A stretch of 64,000 bases of DNA from Pseudomonas sp. MPC6 (GTDB lineage: Bacteria; Pseudomonadota; Gammaproteobacteria; Pseudomonadales; Pseudomonadaceae). Below are positions 47,330 through 57,690 of the stretch, piece after piece. The DNA lies in NCBI RefSeq assembly GCF_006094435.1, contig NZ_CP034783.1:3809001-3873000 (forward strand). Direction: 5' to 3'. The first letter of the stretch is position 1, and the number at the start of each line of letters is the position of its first letter. The notes beneath the pieces are model-generated. The model was not told the origin of the DNA and did no database searches. It saw nothing but the letters and a program-made list of their open reading frames with translations. A program made the position numbers and the translations under genes.

Positions 47330-48556
47330 ATGAAAACACCATCACACACAGTCATCATTGGCGCCGGTCACTCTGGCGGCACGGTAGCCCACCAACTCAG
47401 GCAATTGGGCTATGAAGGCCAAATCACCCTGATTGGTGATGAGGGGCGCTCCCCCTATCAACGCCCTCCACTCTCGAAAGCCTGGCTGAAAGGTACCGTC
47501 GACGCCGAAGATCTCGCACTGAGGCCAGATACCTACTACACAGAAAACCTGATCAGCTGCCTCCTGGACGATAGTGCGCGGCAAATTGATCGAGCACGAC
47601 GGGTCGTGATCCTCGAAAGCGGACGAACCCTTGAATACGACCACCTGGTGATCGCCACCGGGGCCAAGGCGCGCAAGCTGGAAACTGAATTCGCCAACGG
47701 TATTGTCTATCTTCGTAACATGAGCGACGCCCTGTCACTCAAGACCCTGCTTGCCCGGGAGAAACCCCGGGTTGCCATCCTCGGAGGCGGATTCATTGGC
47801 CTGGAAGTCGCCGCCACCGCCAGCCATCTGGGCGCCGAGGTAACAGTCATCGAACGCGAATCGCGCATCCTCAACCGTGTCGCCTCCCAAGCCATATCGG
47901 ACGCCATCACTCACGCCCACCAAGCAGCGGGCGTACGCATACTGGTTGAACAACGTGTCGAGCGACTGGAGTACAGGGGACAACATATCGCCTCGGTCGT
48001 ACTGGAGGACGGCACTCGAGTTGACTGCGATCTGCTGTTGATCGGAATAGGCGCGACCCCCAATGATGACATTGCAAGAGAGTCGGGCCTGGAGTGCGAC
48101 CAGGGCATCATCGTCGACCTGAACGCGCAAACTTCTGATCCTGCCATTTTCGCGATTGGGGATGTCACTCGCACCCGACTTCCCGACGGCCAATTGCTGC
48201 CGCGCCTGGAAAGCGTCGGCAATGCACTTGAGCAAGCCAGAAAGGTAGCAGCCACCCTGACAGAAAAACCACTGCCCAAAGATGAAGCCCCCTGGTTCTG
48301 GTCTGATCAGTACGAACTGAAACTGCAGATGGTAGGGCTACGTCCTGCTGATTCCGAGGTAATCGTTCGAAAGGCTCTCGACGGTATCGGGATGTCGGTA
48401 TTCCATGTAAAGGATGGCAAGTTGAAGGCGGCAGAGACCATCAACAGCGCAAAAGATTTTCTCATTTCCAAACGCGCGATCTCAACGGGCCAATTCGTTG
48501 ACAAAGACGCACTGAGAAATGAGCAACGCCCCACCGCTGAAGCTTTTAACTCCTGA
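47330..48556 (+). CDS. FAD-dependent ferredoxin reductase (putidaredoxin/rhodocoxin reductase type)
   Basis: This 408-residue NADH-ferredoxin reductase has two dinucleotide-binding motifs, TVIIGAGHSGGTVAH for FAD and VAILGGGFIGLEVAATASHLG for NADH, the internal LVIATGAKARKL and the FAD-binding FAIGDVTRTRLPDG, and the C-terminal WFWSDQYELKLQMVG typical of this group. It carries electrons to the ferredoxin encoded next and then to the Rieske oxygenase. Confidence 0.92.
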   Translation: MKTPSHTVIIGAGHSGGTVAHQLRQLGYEGQITLIGDEGRSPYQRPPLSKAWLKGTVDAEDLALRPDTYYTENLISCLLDDSARQIDRARRVVILESGRTLEYDHLVIATGAKARKLETEFANGIVYLRNMSDALSLKTLLAREKPRVAILGGGFIGLEVAATASHLGAEVTVIERESRILNRVASQAISDAITHAHQAAGVRILVEQRVERLEYRGQHIASVVLEDGTRVDCDLLLIGIGATPNDDIARESGLECDQGIIVDLNAQTSDPAIFAIGDVTRTRLPDGQLLPRLESVGNALEQARKVAATLTEKPLPKDEAPWFWSDQYELKLQMVGLRPADSEVIVRKALDGIGMSVFHVKDGKLKAAETINSAKDFLISKRAISTGQFVDKDALRNEQRPTAEAFNS

Positions 48557-48584
48557 TTTCATACGTCAAGAAGTGAGAAATAGA

Positions 48585-48908
48585 ATGGCGACTATAACCT
48601 ATATAGAATTCAACGGGACCCCACATACCGTTGAAGTAAAAGATGGCGTAAGCGTCATGAAAGCAGCCATCAACAATAATATACCCGGCATCGTTGCCGA
48701 ATGCGGCGGCGCCTGCGCCTGCGCGACCTGCCATATCTACGTAGACGAGCAATGGATGGATAAGTTGCCACCCATGGAAAATATAGAGCGGGACATGCTT
48801 GATTTCGCTTCGGGCGTACAGACCAACTCACGCCTTTCTTGCCGACTCACAGCCGGACCGGAATTAGAGGGTCTCGTGGTAAAGATGCCGGAATCTCAAT
48901 ATTCATGA
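48585..48908 (+). CDS. 2Fe-2S ferredoxin (putidaredoxin/ISC type)
   Basis: A 107-residue ferredoxin with ligands in ECGGACACATCHIY (C-x5-C-x2-C) and the fourth Cys in RLSCRLT. It completes a class with separate flavin reductase and adrenodoxin-type ferredoxin, as in the dicamba demethylase system. The ATG at 48585 places the ferredoxin fold at the N-terminus; a longer reading overlaps the reductase gene. A strong terminator follows. Confidence 0.93.
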   Translation: MATITYIEFNGTPHTVEVKDGVSVMKAAINNNIPGIVAECGGACACATCHIYVDEQWMDKLPPMENIERDMLDFASGVQTNSRLSCRLTAGPELEGLVVKMPESQYS

Positions 48909-48948
48909 TACCGCGTCGTTAACTCAAGCCGTCGAGCAACGACCCTTC

Positions 48949-49000
48949 AGCCCAAATAGATTTTGCTAACTCGGGTTATCGGACTATTTGGGCTGTTTTT
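48949..49000 (+). terminator. Terminator of the Rieske oxygenase operon
   Basis: A perfect 11-bp stem AGCCCAAATAG / CTATTTGGGCT with a 24-base loop, followed by GTTTTT. It ends the four-gene unit before the MarR gene. Confidence 0.85.
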
Positions 49001-49153
49001 ACCAGCACTCACCCCCCCTTCACTTCACACACATCTGACAGCCGAGCGCCGATAAAACAGATGCCCTTCGCCGGAATCGAGCACACAGCCAACCGCAAGT
49101 AGCCCTACCACGAGCGCGCCCGGATCAAGAGGCATCAAGCCTGGCCAGGCTTT

Positions 49154-49167
49154 ATTGAAAATTCAAT
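49154..49167. promoter_or_regulatory. Palindrome upstream of the MarR gene
   Basis: ATTGAAAATTCAAT has perfect 6-bp arms around AA and lies 56 bp before the ATG, a size and place suitable for an autoregulatory MarR operator. I did not notice a second copy elsewhere in the island. Confidence 0.5.
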
Positions 49168-49223
49168 TTGAGCACTATAGACTACCCAGTACTCCACTCT
49201 ATTATTCCGGGAAACTTCTGACC

Positions 49224-49670
49224 ATGCATGCTCCACGAGTTGGAACACTGATACGAAGGCTTCACCAGCGCAACCAGGCGGTATGGAGCACCCTGTGCAT
49301 TGACCCGAAAATCACCTCGGTCCAAACAGCCACTCTCTCCATCTTACTGGATGAAGGCCCCATCTCCTTAAGTGAAATTGGTGTTCTAGCCTCAATGGAT
49401 CTGGCAACTACTCGAGGCGTGGTAGATCGACTCAAAGCGCAAAACCTCATTACCTTGGTCAAGGATGAGGGCGATAAGAGAAAAGTCATTGCCGAACTTA
49501 CTGCACAAGGAAAGTCTTACGTAGAGGCCATGTTACCGGTGATGGATATTATCCTGGACAAAACACTTGAGCCACTCAATCCGGCAGAACGCCTGGCATT
49601 TGAATTTATCTTACGAAAAATCCTGACCAGCGAAATCGACTACAACCCGGAAATCGCCACTGACGATTGA
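49224..49670 (+). CDS. MarR family transcriptional regulator
   Basis: The 148-residue regulator has the winged helix of MarR proteins: TATLSILLDEGPISLSEIGVLASMDLATTRGVVDRLKAQNLIT with the wing VKDEGDKRKVIAELT. Local regulators of aromatic acid catabolism such as NicR, HpaR and BadR are of this family. I chose ATG 49224; the frame is open upstream from a TTG but that part overlaps the palindrome. Because no other regulator is seen between 40 and 55 kb, it is the best candidate controller of the nic and Rieske genes. Confidence 0.85.
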   Translation: MHAPRVGTLIRRLHQRNQAVWSTLCIDPKITSVQTATLSILLDEGPISLSEIGVLASMDLATTRGVVDRLKAQNLITLVKDEGDKRKVIAELTAQGKSYVEAMLPVMDIILDKTLEPLNPAERLAFEFILRKILTSEIDYNPEIATDD

Positions 49671-49798
49671 CAAAAAAACCCGCCATTGACAGCGAATCAC
49701 CTGCTCGGAGACCAGCCACTTCAGCAGCTGGCGTGCCCCACTTTCGGTACGGCGTAGCAATCATCCAATCACTCCACCGCACCTGTTTTTTGTCGACC

Positions 49799-50917
<1,119 letters not shown>

Positions 50918-51048
50918 CTATCAATAGATTGCCTGCTGGCACTTAGCAAGCGTTGAAAACCAGGATTCCAGCCTAATACCTTGTACTCATTGTTTCTTCC
51001 TCGGACCTGTCGCGCTGCAATGCAGCACGCAGGCACCCGCGGCAAGTA

Positions 51049-51077
51049 CAAATACAATGCATACAATCTATTGTCAA
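51049..51077 (-). promoter_or_regulatory. Sigma70-type promoter of frmA
   Basis: On the minus strand TTGACA (51072-51077), a 17-bp spacer and TATTTG (51049-51054). The spacer contains TGTATGCATTG, similar to the TGYRYAC core shared in this island, so an operator may overlap the promoter. The start would be about 51042, giving a leader of about 130 bases. Confidence 0.55.
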
Positions 51078-51144
51078 TCACAAAACAGTCTCTGTGAGCT
51101 GCCAACAATGGGCCGAACGCCTAATCCACCAAAGAAACAATAAA

Positions 51145-51155
51145 GTGCACACCCT
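51145..51155 (-). promoter_or_regulatory. AGGRTGYRYAC site upstream of frmA
   Basis: Reads AGGGTGTGCAC on the minus strand, about 70 bp upstream of the frmA promoter -35. It belongs to the set of similar sites at 41362, 44991, 51394 and 51574. Confidence 0.4.
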
Positions 51156-51232
51156 AATAAACCCTGCCCCACAGACCCCGCCAGCTCAAGCACCCCTCCC
51201 TATTACAAAAAACTCCTGTCGCTAATAGAAAG

Positions 51233-51278
51233 CCCCTACCCCCGACCAACCCCCCCCCATCTTTCAGCCCCACCCCCC
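51233..51278 (-). other. G-rich tract with G-quadruplex potential
   Basis: The plus strand has runs of four to nine Cs (51233-51243, 51250-51258, 51268-51278). The minus strand therefore carries several runs of four or more Gs with short loops, enough for a quadruplex. No gene overlaps it. Between 50909 and 51896 (988 bp) I find only the frmA promoter, this tract, repeated motifs and the MFS relic. Confidence 0.55.
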
Positions 51279-51393
51279 TCGGAAACACCCCTGAACCGGC
51301 TATTCGCAGGCAGGCAGGCCACACAAAGCCCGAAGCCGCGACGTACCCGAGAGCGACACATGGTGTGCACACACACAAAATCGTAGAGACAAT

Positions 51394-51584
51394 AGGATGT
51401 ACACGCTGTAGTATCGATTTTGCAGGCGCGTGCAGGACGCCTACTCAACGCACCCGCAAGCCGTGACAATTATCGGGCTTTCTCCTCGTAGACAGTGCGC
51501 AAAAGACAAGGATGACGACCCGCTAAACGCCGGCAAACAAACGGTGAAAATGGATGGGCAGCCCGACGAATATAGGGTGCGTAC
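51394..51584 (+). promoter_or_regulatory. Two AGGRTGYRYAC sites upstream of the porin gene
   Basis: AGGATGTACAC at 51394-51404 followed by GCTGTAGTA, and AGGGTGCGTAC at 51574-51584 followed by AATGTATAA. Both share the downstream TGTA three bases further on, as does the nicC site. They are 310-500 bp upstream of the porin ATG and upstream of the transporter relic. Confidence 0.4.
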
Positions 51585-51714
51585 AATGTATAAATCAAAA
51601 AATCTACTCTGTGCAGCTCGTAGATTTTGCTACGGAGCGCAATCCCGCACAGCGGGAGCTTCCTCGAAAGCTACTCAGCCCGGTTCCAATCCATTGCCTA
51701 AGGCCGTCATGACC

Positions 51715-51863
51715 ATGAGTACAACAACGATCGACCTTGCAGCACCCCATTCAGAGCTCGACGCATTGAAGTTTCGCAAGGCCGCCTGGCGAAGAACTCC
51801 CGTCCACGCACCCGCTACTTGATGGCCTACGCGGCCGGAATGAACGTTAACCATTCGGCGTAG
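51715..51863 (+). pseudogene. Probable remnant of an MFS transporter N-terminus
   Basis: One frame from ATG 51715 gives ELDALKFRKAAWR and stops at 51822. The next frame continues RTRYLMAYAAGMNVNHSA to a stop at 51863. Joined, they resemble the first helix of anion/cation symporters of the MFS (RKxxWRLLP...YLxAYxDRxNVxxA). It looks like a frameshifted, internally deleted fragment of about 45 codons; nicotinate permeases such as NicT belong to this general family. The assignment rests on a short match. Confidence 0.4.
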
Positions 51864-51896
51864 AGCTGGTTTGGCTTTCCAATCGAGATAACAATA

Positions 51897-52715
51897 ATGA
51901 AAAAAAATCTATTGACGAGTTGGGCAGTTATAAGTTGTGCACTTTTTACCGCAAGCCATGCGAACTCGGCTGACTGGAGCGACAGTTCGATCGGTGTTCG
52001 GTACGGAACCCATTATTCGGAGGCGGGTGTCGGGCGCGGCATTACCAAAACCATCTACAACTTTACCCATGTGGATGGCGATGCATATGGGGTCAACTTC
52101 TTTACCGTCGACGTCCTCGAGTCCGACAGTGGCGACCCCGCCGCCAATAGCCACGATGGCGCCCAGGAAGTCTATGGACTCTACCAACGAACGATTCCGT
52201 TATCGGTATTTGGTTGGGATCCAAAATCCTATGATGTATTCAATAAGGCATCGCTGCTATTTAGAGTAGATCTGGGTTCAAAAAATACAGCATTCGCTCC
52301 ACGCCCCAGAAAATATCGTCTTGGCCTGAATTTCCCACTACCGATCGAGAAAGGTTTATGGGACCTGTCGTTCTCCGCCTACAAAGAGTCCAACCATAAT
52401 GGTATTGTCGGACGCGACGTAAACTATGACACGACTTGGTCGCTTGGCAGCGTGTGGAGCATTCCGGCAGGTCCGGGCAATTTCGGAGGCTTCCTGAACG
52501 TGACCGGACCAAAAGGAAAAGATGGCTTCAATAATGATACCAAGACTGAAGTTCTTCTGCGGGTAAGCTATTTGTTCGATATAGGCAAGACCGGACTGAA
52601 AGCGGGTTTGGCCTATGAACATTGGCGAAACATGTATGGGTGTGACGAAGCGCTGGACGACACAGGCGGCTCGCGAGGGAACACCCCCATGATAATTACA
52701 GAGTACCACTTTTGA
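51897..52715 (+). CDS. Tsx-like outer-membrane channel protein
   Basis: A 272-residue protein with a signal peptide (about residues 1-24, ending HANSADWSD), then the beta-rich pattern of the nucleoside-specific channel (Tsx/OmpK) family, e.g. SIGVRYGTHYSEAGVG and FFTVDVLESDSGD, and a terminal Phe (ITEYHF). It precedes the cytosine-permease-like gene by 29 bp, so the two probably form an outer/inner membrane uptake route for an N-heterocycle. G+C is low here: 23 of 60 bases in 52201-52260. Confidence 0.8.
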   Translation: MKKNLLTSWAVISCALFTASHANSADWSDSSIGVRYGTHYSEAGVGRGITKTIYNFTHVDGDAYGVNFFTVDVLESDSGDPAANSHDGAQEVYGLYQRTIPLSVFGWDPKSYDVFNKASLLFRVDLGSKNTAFAPRPRKYRLGLNFPLPIEKGLWDLSFSAYKESNHNGIVGRDVNYDTTWSLGSVWSIPAGPGNFGGFLNVTGPKGKDGFNNDTKTEVLLRVSYLFDIGKTGLKAGLAYEHWRNMYGCDEALDDTGGSRGNTPMIITEYHF

Positions 52716-52744
52716 TTAACCCGAATTCAAGTGGAGGCCATTAA

Positions 52745-54229
52745 ATGTCAAACTCTTCAAACATCGACGCTACTGTAAAATCCCGCACGGATCAGAGTTC
52801 GGAAGTCTCGGCTCAAGACCATCATGAAGATTACGCACGCACCCGAGTGCCCGACCACGCCAAGCGGAGTGCCGGCGCCGTGCTGAGTGTTCTGGTCGGC
52901 TTCGTCACCGCATTCTTCTTCGTCTTGATTGGCGGCCTGTTCCTTAATAAAAGCGGCGCGGCCTCAACCTGGATTGCTCTGGCCATTTCGTTTTGCATGC
53001 TGATCATCCTGACACTCATCGTTTCACATACGGCGGCGAAAGAAGGCTTGACCGGCGAGTTATTGACTCGGGGCGCAGGATTCGGTGCGGCCGGATCGGT
53101 ACTGACCACGCTCATCTATGCCGGCACCTTTGTGATCTATGCGGCGACCGAGGGACAAATCCTAGCCCACTCAATTGACCAGATCTGGGACCTGCCAGAT
53201 AAAGTCTGGTACGTCGTGGTGGCGCTGATATTCCTTCCAATGGCCTGGAATGGAATAAGCTCCATGACAAAGATCTTGAGCTGGACGATTGTTCTATATA
53301 TCGCCCTCCTGGCCTGGGCGATAGTGGTCGCCTGGCAGCGCAACAATGGAATGCCTTCCGATATTTTCACTGCCATGCCAGCCGGCGCGGTTGGCGGCGT
53401 AACCGGGGTCGTCGCGGTGCTCGCGGCGATGGCGGGGACAGTCGGAATAAACCCATTCGAGGCGGCTGATTACAATCGATTCATACGGGCAAACGAGTTC
53501 AAGCGTAAAGCGCTGTTGAGCGTGGTTCTACCCTATGCCTTGTTATTTTTCGGGGCGATTCCGCTGGGGATGTATTTTACCCTGATCACCGGAAGCGCAG
53601 ACCCTTCAATTTACTTTATCGGGTTACTGGGATTAGTGCCGGGTGTTGTGCTCGCCTGGGTATCACAGATACGCGTGAACCTGACCAACATCCATGTGAG
53701 TTCAGTCGCTTTTGCCTCAGGCTCTGAGATTGTCGGGGCGCCCAAACTGGGGCGTCGCTTCTGGATTCTGGCGGTGACGGTGGCTTGCATTGCGCTCATG
53801 TGGTTCAACGTATTGGGCAACCTCTATGTTTTCCTGCAATGGACGGGCATATTTTTGCTGTCCTGGGCTGCCTGTGTTGTCGCGGATATCACCGTGGTCC
53901 GCGGCCTGCTGAAGATTGTCACGGGACCGATTGAATACCGCACCACGAAGATCCGTCGCTACAATCCTGTTGGCATCACTGGACTGCTCAGCGGGACAAT
54001 TACCGCGTCTTACATCTGGCTGAGTGTCAGTGACCCGGTAATCAATGGTCTTTCGGCCTATATTGGCTTCGTTGTAGCCTTCGCTGTCCACGTCGGCCTG
54101 GCGGTGGCGACCAAAGGGAGGACGTATTTCGCCGACCCTGCCGACCCTCGCATCAGCGCCACCAAAGGAACACTGAAAAAGACTTCCGGATTTGCTGACC
54201 TACCCGCCTCACACGAGGCTAACGGTTGA
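52745..54229 (+). CDS. Cytosine/purine permease-like (NCS1 family) transporter
   Basis: The 494-residue inner-membrane protein has about 12 hydrophobic segments after a hydrophilic 40-residue N-terminus. GRT-like features of the cytosine permease (CodB) group are present: ELLTRGAGFGAAGSVL, AAMAGTVGINPFEAADYNRFIR and IRVNLTNIHVSSVAFA. NCS1 proteins carry nucleobases, hydantoins, allantoin, thiamine or pyridoxine precursors with H+ or Na+. GGAGG precedes the ATG. In this setting a pyridine or pyridone base is the likely cargo. Confidence 0.85.
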   Translation: MSNSSNIDATVKSRTDQSSEVSAQDHHEDYARTRVPDHAKRSAGAVLSVLVGFVTAFFFVLIGGLFLNKSGAASTWIALAISFCMLIILTLIVSHTAAKEGLTGELLTRGAGFGAAGSVLTTLIYAGTFVIYAATEGQILAHSIDQIWDLPDKVWYVVVALIFLPMAWNGISSMTKILSWTIVLYIALLAWAIVVAWQRNNGMPSDIFTAMPAGAVGGVTGVVAVLAAMAGTVGINPFEAADYNRFIRANEFKRKALLSVVLPYALLFFGAIPLGMYFTLITGSADPSIYFIGLLGLVPGVVLAWVSQIRVNLTNIHVSSVAFASGSEIVGAPKLGRRFWILAVTVACIALMWFNVLGNLYVFLQWTGIFLLSWAACVVADITVVRGLLKIVTGPIEYRTTKIRRYNPVGITGLLSGTITASYIWLSVSDPVINGLSAYIGFVVAFAVHVGLAVATKGRTYFADPADPRISATKGTLKKTSGFADLPASHEANG

Positions 54230-54283
54230 ACCTCGAGGAAACAGATCGCGTTCCAGGACGAGGAAAGGTCTGAGGGTCGATTC

Positions 54284-54333
54284 GGCCAGGTTTTTTTGAG
54301 CCTCACCCCTTGAGGCAGCAAAAAAGCCTGGCC
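54284..54333. repeat. Long inverted repeat with T/A-rich arms
   Basis: GGCCAGGTTTTTTTG and GCAAAAAAGCCTGGCC are near-perfect complements, enclosing a second stem GCCTCA / TGAGGC. The runs of T and A are inside the arms, so it is not a standard terminator. It lies between the permease and the isochorismatase-like gene and could act as an attenuator, an mRNA-stabilising hairpin or a remnant of an insertion. Confidence 0.6.
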
Positions 54334-54377
54334 ACTTCAACGTTTCTGAACAAGCGTCAACAGATCAGGATTCAACC

Positions 54378-55058
54378 ATGCATACGACTATTATCGATCC
54401 CGTCATCCGCGCCCGATATCAAGCACTGAAAGGGGGGCGGGAGTTTGCCTTCACCCGCATAGAAACTTATCGAACAGCGCTGCTCGTCATTGATATGCAA
54501 AATGGCTTTGTCGAGGAAGGCGCGCTCCTGGAGGTTCCGGCAGCCCGAGGCATCGTTGAAAATATCAATGCCTTGAGTGTCGCTTTACGACACGCGGGAG
54601 GGCTGAGTGTTTTCTTCAGGTTTACCACGACGTCGGCTGACGACTGGCCTGTCTATTTTCAGGACTTTCAGAACTCGGAATTTGCACAATCCGAGGTTCA
54701 GACTTTCCAGCATGGCTCACACGGCCACGCATTGATCCCTCAGCTGGATATCGGGCCGGACGATCTGGTCTTGGACAAGTCAAGATTCAGCGCTTTCACT
54801 CCGGGGGCTTCGGACGCGCTGGAGACACTCAAGAGACGAGGGATCGACACCCTTTTTATCTCGGGAACACTGTCGGACTGCTGCTGTGGAGCGACGGCTC
54901 GAGATGCCCAGCAATTGGGTTTCAAGGTTATTTTCATCGCTGACGCCAATGCCGCATTAAGCGATGCCGAACATAATTCGACGGTAAACGCTTTAGCGGC
55001 GTGGTTTGCCGATATCAGGACGACAGAACAGGCGCTGACACTCATTCAGGGTGACTGA
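54378..55058 (+). CDS. Isochorismatase-fold (cysteine hydrolase) amidase
   Basis: The 226-residue cysteine hydrolase has the Asp-Lys-Cys triad: LLVIDMQNGFVEE, LVLDKSRFSAF and GTLSDCCCGATARDA. Enzymes of this fold include nicotinamidase, N-carbamoylsarcosine amidase and maleamate amidase. It is a paralogue of NicF rather than a copy (different length and motif context). As the last gene of the island, just before the terminator and tRNA-Gly, it may remove an amide from the imported pyridine, giving the acid for the Rieske enzyme. Confidence 0.85.
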   Translation: MHTTIIDPVIRARYQALKGGREFAFTRIETYRTALLVIDMQNGFVEEGALLEVPAARGIVENINALSVALRHAGGLSVFFRFTTTSADDWPVYFQDFQNSEFAQSEVQTFQHGSHGHALIPQLDIGPDDLVLDKSRFSAFTPGASDALETLKRRGIDTLFISGTLSDCCCGATARDAQQLGFKVIFIADANAALSDAEHNSTVNALAAWFADIRTTEQALTLIQGD

Positions 55059-55093
55059 GTGACAATAGATATACTTGTAAATATAACGCACAC

Positions 55094-55123
55094 AAAAAAG
55101 CCACTCTATTGAGTGGCTTTTTT
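55094..55123. terminator. Bidirectional terminator between the hydrolase and tRNA-Gly
   Basis: Six As, the stem GCCACTC / GAGTGGC with loop TATT, then six Ts. It can end the plus-strand hydrolase transcript and the minus-strand tRNA transcript. Confidence 0.92.
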
Positions 55124-55132
55124 GTGAGTGCT

Positions 55133-55208
<76 letters not shown>

Positions 55209-55223
55209 GTCTTGGTGTGGCGC

Positions 55224-55251
55224 ATTCTATAGAATTCAGAAGCGCCGTCAA
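55224..55251 (-). promoter_or_regulatory. Promoter of tRNA-Gly
   Basis: On the minus strand TTGACG (55246-55251), a 16-bp spacer and TAGAAT (55224-55229). The start would be about 9 bases before the mature tRNA 5' end. Confidence 0.7.
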
Positions 55252-55271
55252 GCCTTTGATTCAAAAAAGTT

Positions 55272-55838
55272 TTATTTCTTTTCTGCATCGGTCTTCAGAT
55301 GCGGCCAGGCAGCCCGCAAGTACTGGATCATCGACCATAACGTCAGGCCGGCGGAGACCAGCAGCAAGGCGTAACCGAACAGGACCCAGAACGTGAAGTC
55401 CGACGGGTTGGCCAGCAGGATCACCAGCGCCAGCATCTGCGCAGCGGTTTTCCATTTGCCCAGGTTCGATACTGCGACGTGGGCACGGGCACCGAGTTCG
55501 GCCATCCACTCGCGCAGTGCCGAGACCACGATCTCGCGACCGATGATCACGGCGGCCGGCAGCGTGAGCCACAGGTTGCCGTGTTCCTGCACCAGCAGCA
55601 CCAGCGCTACGGCGACCATCAGCTTGTCGGCCACCGGATCGAGGAAGGCCCCGAATGGCGTGCTTTGCTCCAGACGGCGGGCCAGGTACCCGTCCAGCCA
55701 GTCTGTGGCGGCGGCAAAGGCGAACACCGAGGCGGACGCCAGGTAGCTCCAGTGGTAAGGCAGGTAAAACAGCAAAATAAAGATCGGAATGAGCAGGACG
55801 CGTAGAACGGTAATCAGATTAGGGATATTCATCGGCAC
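55272..55838 (-). CDS. pgsA: CDP-diacylglycerol-glycerol-3-phosphate 3-phosphatidyltransferase
   Basis: This 188-residue inner-membrane enzyme commits CDP-diacylglycerol to phosphatidylglycerol synthesis. It begins [20 protein letters not shown] and contains the CDP-alcohol phosphotransferase motif, seen as [28 protein letters not shown] in pieces (DG-x2-AR-x8-G-x3-D-x3-D). About five hydrophobic segments are present. It follows uvrC by 26 bp in the conserved gacA-uvrC-pgsA order. Confidence 0.96.
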   Translation of the reverse strand: MPMNIPNLITVLRVLLIPIFILLFYLPYHWSYLASASVFAFAAATDWLDGYLARRLEQSTPFGAFLDPVADKLMVAVALVLLVQEHGNLWLTLPAAVIIGREIVVSALREWMAELGARAHVAVSNLGKWKTAAQMLALVILLANPSDFTFWVLFGYALLLVSAGLTLWSMIQYLRAAWPHLKTDAEKK

Positions 55839-55864
55839 AACTGGCTACGAGGTGAGGTGGCATT

Positions 55865-57688
55865 CTACTCGCTGTGCAGATTTGCATAAATCAACTCTGC
55901 GAGCTTTTTACTGATCCCGGGTGCTTTGGCGATCTCTTCGATGCTGGCACGAGACAGCTCCTGCAATCCACCAAAATGTTTCAACAAATCGCGCCGACGG
56001 GTCGGGCCGACGCCCGCGACGCCCTCAAGTGTAGACGTACGGCGGGTTTTGCCGCGACGGGCGCGGTGCCCGGTAATCGCGAAACGGTGGGCTTCGTCGC
56101 GTATCTGCTGGATCAGATGCAGCGCGGGGGAATCGCCGCGCAAGGTGAATTCGTGGGCGGCATCATTCAGGTACAAAGTTTCGAAGCCGGCCTTGCGTGT
56201 TGCGCCCTTGGCCACGCCCAGCAGGATCAAGTCGGGCACCGCCAGTTCATTGAGCACGTCCCGGGCCATCGACAGCTGGCCCTTGCCGCCGTCCACCAAC
56301 AGAATGTCCGGCAGCTTGCCCTCCCCGTCCTTCAGTTTGCTGAAGCGCCGGGTCAGGGCCTGGTGCATCGCAGCGTAGTCATCGCCCGGGGTGACGCCTT
56401 CGATGTTGTAGCGTCGGTAGTCGGACTTGATCGGGCCTTCCGGGCCGAACACCACGCAGGAGGCCACCGTCGCTTCGCCGCTGGAGTGGCTGATGTCGTA
56501 ACACTCCAGACGCTGCGGTGGCTCGTCCAGGTTCAGCACTTCGGCCAAGGCATCGAAACGTGCGGCAACATGTTGCCGGTTGGCCAGTCGTGCGCCCAGG
56601 GCCTGCTCGGCATTGGTGACCGCCAGTTGCTGCCAGCGTGCCCGGGTCCCACGGACCCTGTGACTGATGGTCAGTTCGCGACCGCGCAGCTTGTCGATGG
56701 CTGCGATCAGGGTCGGAAAGTCTTCGTGAACCACATTGACGATCAGCTCGCTCGGCAAGTCGCGCTCGGGACTGCTGACGTAGTATTGACCGAGAAACGC
56801 CGCCATGACTTCAGATACGTCTTCTTCAATACCCACCTGCGGGAAGAAGTTCTTGCTCCCCAGCACTCGCCCGCCGCGCACGCTGATCAAGTGCACGCAG
56901 GCACCGCCGGGATTGACGAACGCCGCGATCACGTCGACATCGCCCGTACCGCCTTCCATGCTCTGCTGATCCTGGACCCGGCGCAGCAACGAGATCTGGT
57001 CGCGCAACTCGGCGGCACGCTCGAATTCGAGGTTGATCGCCGCCTCCTCCATGGCGACAGACAATTCGTCCGTCAACGCATTGCTGCGCCCCTCGAGGAA
57101 CATCACCGAGTGCCGTACGTCTTCGGCGTAGACTTCGGGCTCCACCAGACCGACGCAAGGTGCCTTGCAGCGTTTGATCTGGTATTGCAGGCACGGCCGC
57201 GTGCGGTTCTTGTAATAGCTGTCTTCGCACTGGCGTACGAAAAAGGTTTTTTGCAGCAGGCTCAGGCTTTCGCGAATCGCCCCGGCGCTGGGATAAGGAC
57301 CGAAGTACTTACCCTTGGCCTTTTTCGCCCCGCGATGGATGCTCAGGCGCGGGAATGCGCCGTCCGAGAGAAAGACGTAGGGGTAGGATTTGTCGTCGCG
57401 CAGCAGAATGTTGTAGGGCGGCCGCCACTCCTTGATCAGCGTCTGCTCAAGCAACAGGGCTTCGGTTTCATTGGCCGTGATCGTCGTTTCGACCTGGGCG
57501 ATACGCGCCACCAGGGCCGCGGTCTTGGGGGCGAGCCCGGACTTGCGAAAGTAGCTCGACAGACGACTCTTGAGGTTCTTGGCCTTGCCGACGTAGAGCA
57601 GGCGCGCATCGCTGTCGAACATGCGATACACACCGGGACGCCCACTGACCGTCGACAGAAAGGCGCCTGGATCAAAGGCTTCAGTCAT
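55865..57688 (-). CDS. uvrC: Excinuclease ABC subunit C
   Basis: UvrC (607 residues) makes both incisions in nucleotide excision repair. It has an N-terminal GIY-YIG domain (RPGVYRMFD ... [14 protein letters not shown]), a UvrB-binding UVR region ([19 protein letters not shown]), the RNase H-like nuclease centre ([21 protein letters not shown]) and C-terminal helix-hairpin-helix motifs ([14 protein letters not shown]). It starts 2 bp after the gacA stop, as in other pseudomonads. Confidence 0.97.
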   Translation of the reverse strand: MTEAFDPGAFLSTVSGRPGVYRMFDSDARLLYVGKAKNLKSRLSSYFRKSGLAPKTAALVARIAQVETTITANETEALLLEQTLIKEWRPPYNILLRDDKSYPYVFLSDGAFPRLSIHRGAKKAKGKYFGPYPSAGAIRESLSLLQKTFFVRQCEDSYYKNRTRPCLQYQIKRCKAPCVGLVEPEVYAEDVRHSVMFLEGRSNALTDELSVAMEEAAINLEFERAAELRDQISLLRRVQDQQSMEGGTGDVDVIAAFVNPGGACVHLISVRGGRVLGSKNFFPQVGIEEDVSEVMAAFLGQYYVSSPERDLPSELIVNVVHEDFPTLIAAIDKLRGRELTISHRVRGTRARWQQLAVTNAEQALGARLANRQHVAARFDALAEVLNLDEPPQRLECYDISHSSGEATVASCVVFGPEGPIKSDYRRYNIEGVTPGDDYAAMHQALTRRFSKLKDGEGKLPDILLVDGGKGQLSMARDVLNELAVPDLILLGVAKGATRKAGFETLYLNDAAHEFTLRGDSPALHLIQQIRDEAHRFAITGHRARRGKTRRTSTLEGVAGVGPTRRRDLLKHFGGLQELSRASIEEIAKAPGISKKLAELIYANLHSE

Positions 57689-57690
57689 GT

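Noticed and set aside
51430..51822. 130-codon gene upstream of the porin
   Set aside because: The first 90 codons show no family resemblance and cover the repeated operator-like motifs. Only the last part resembles an MFS start, and it is frameshifted.
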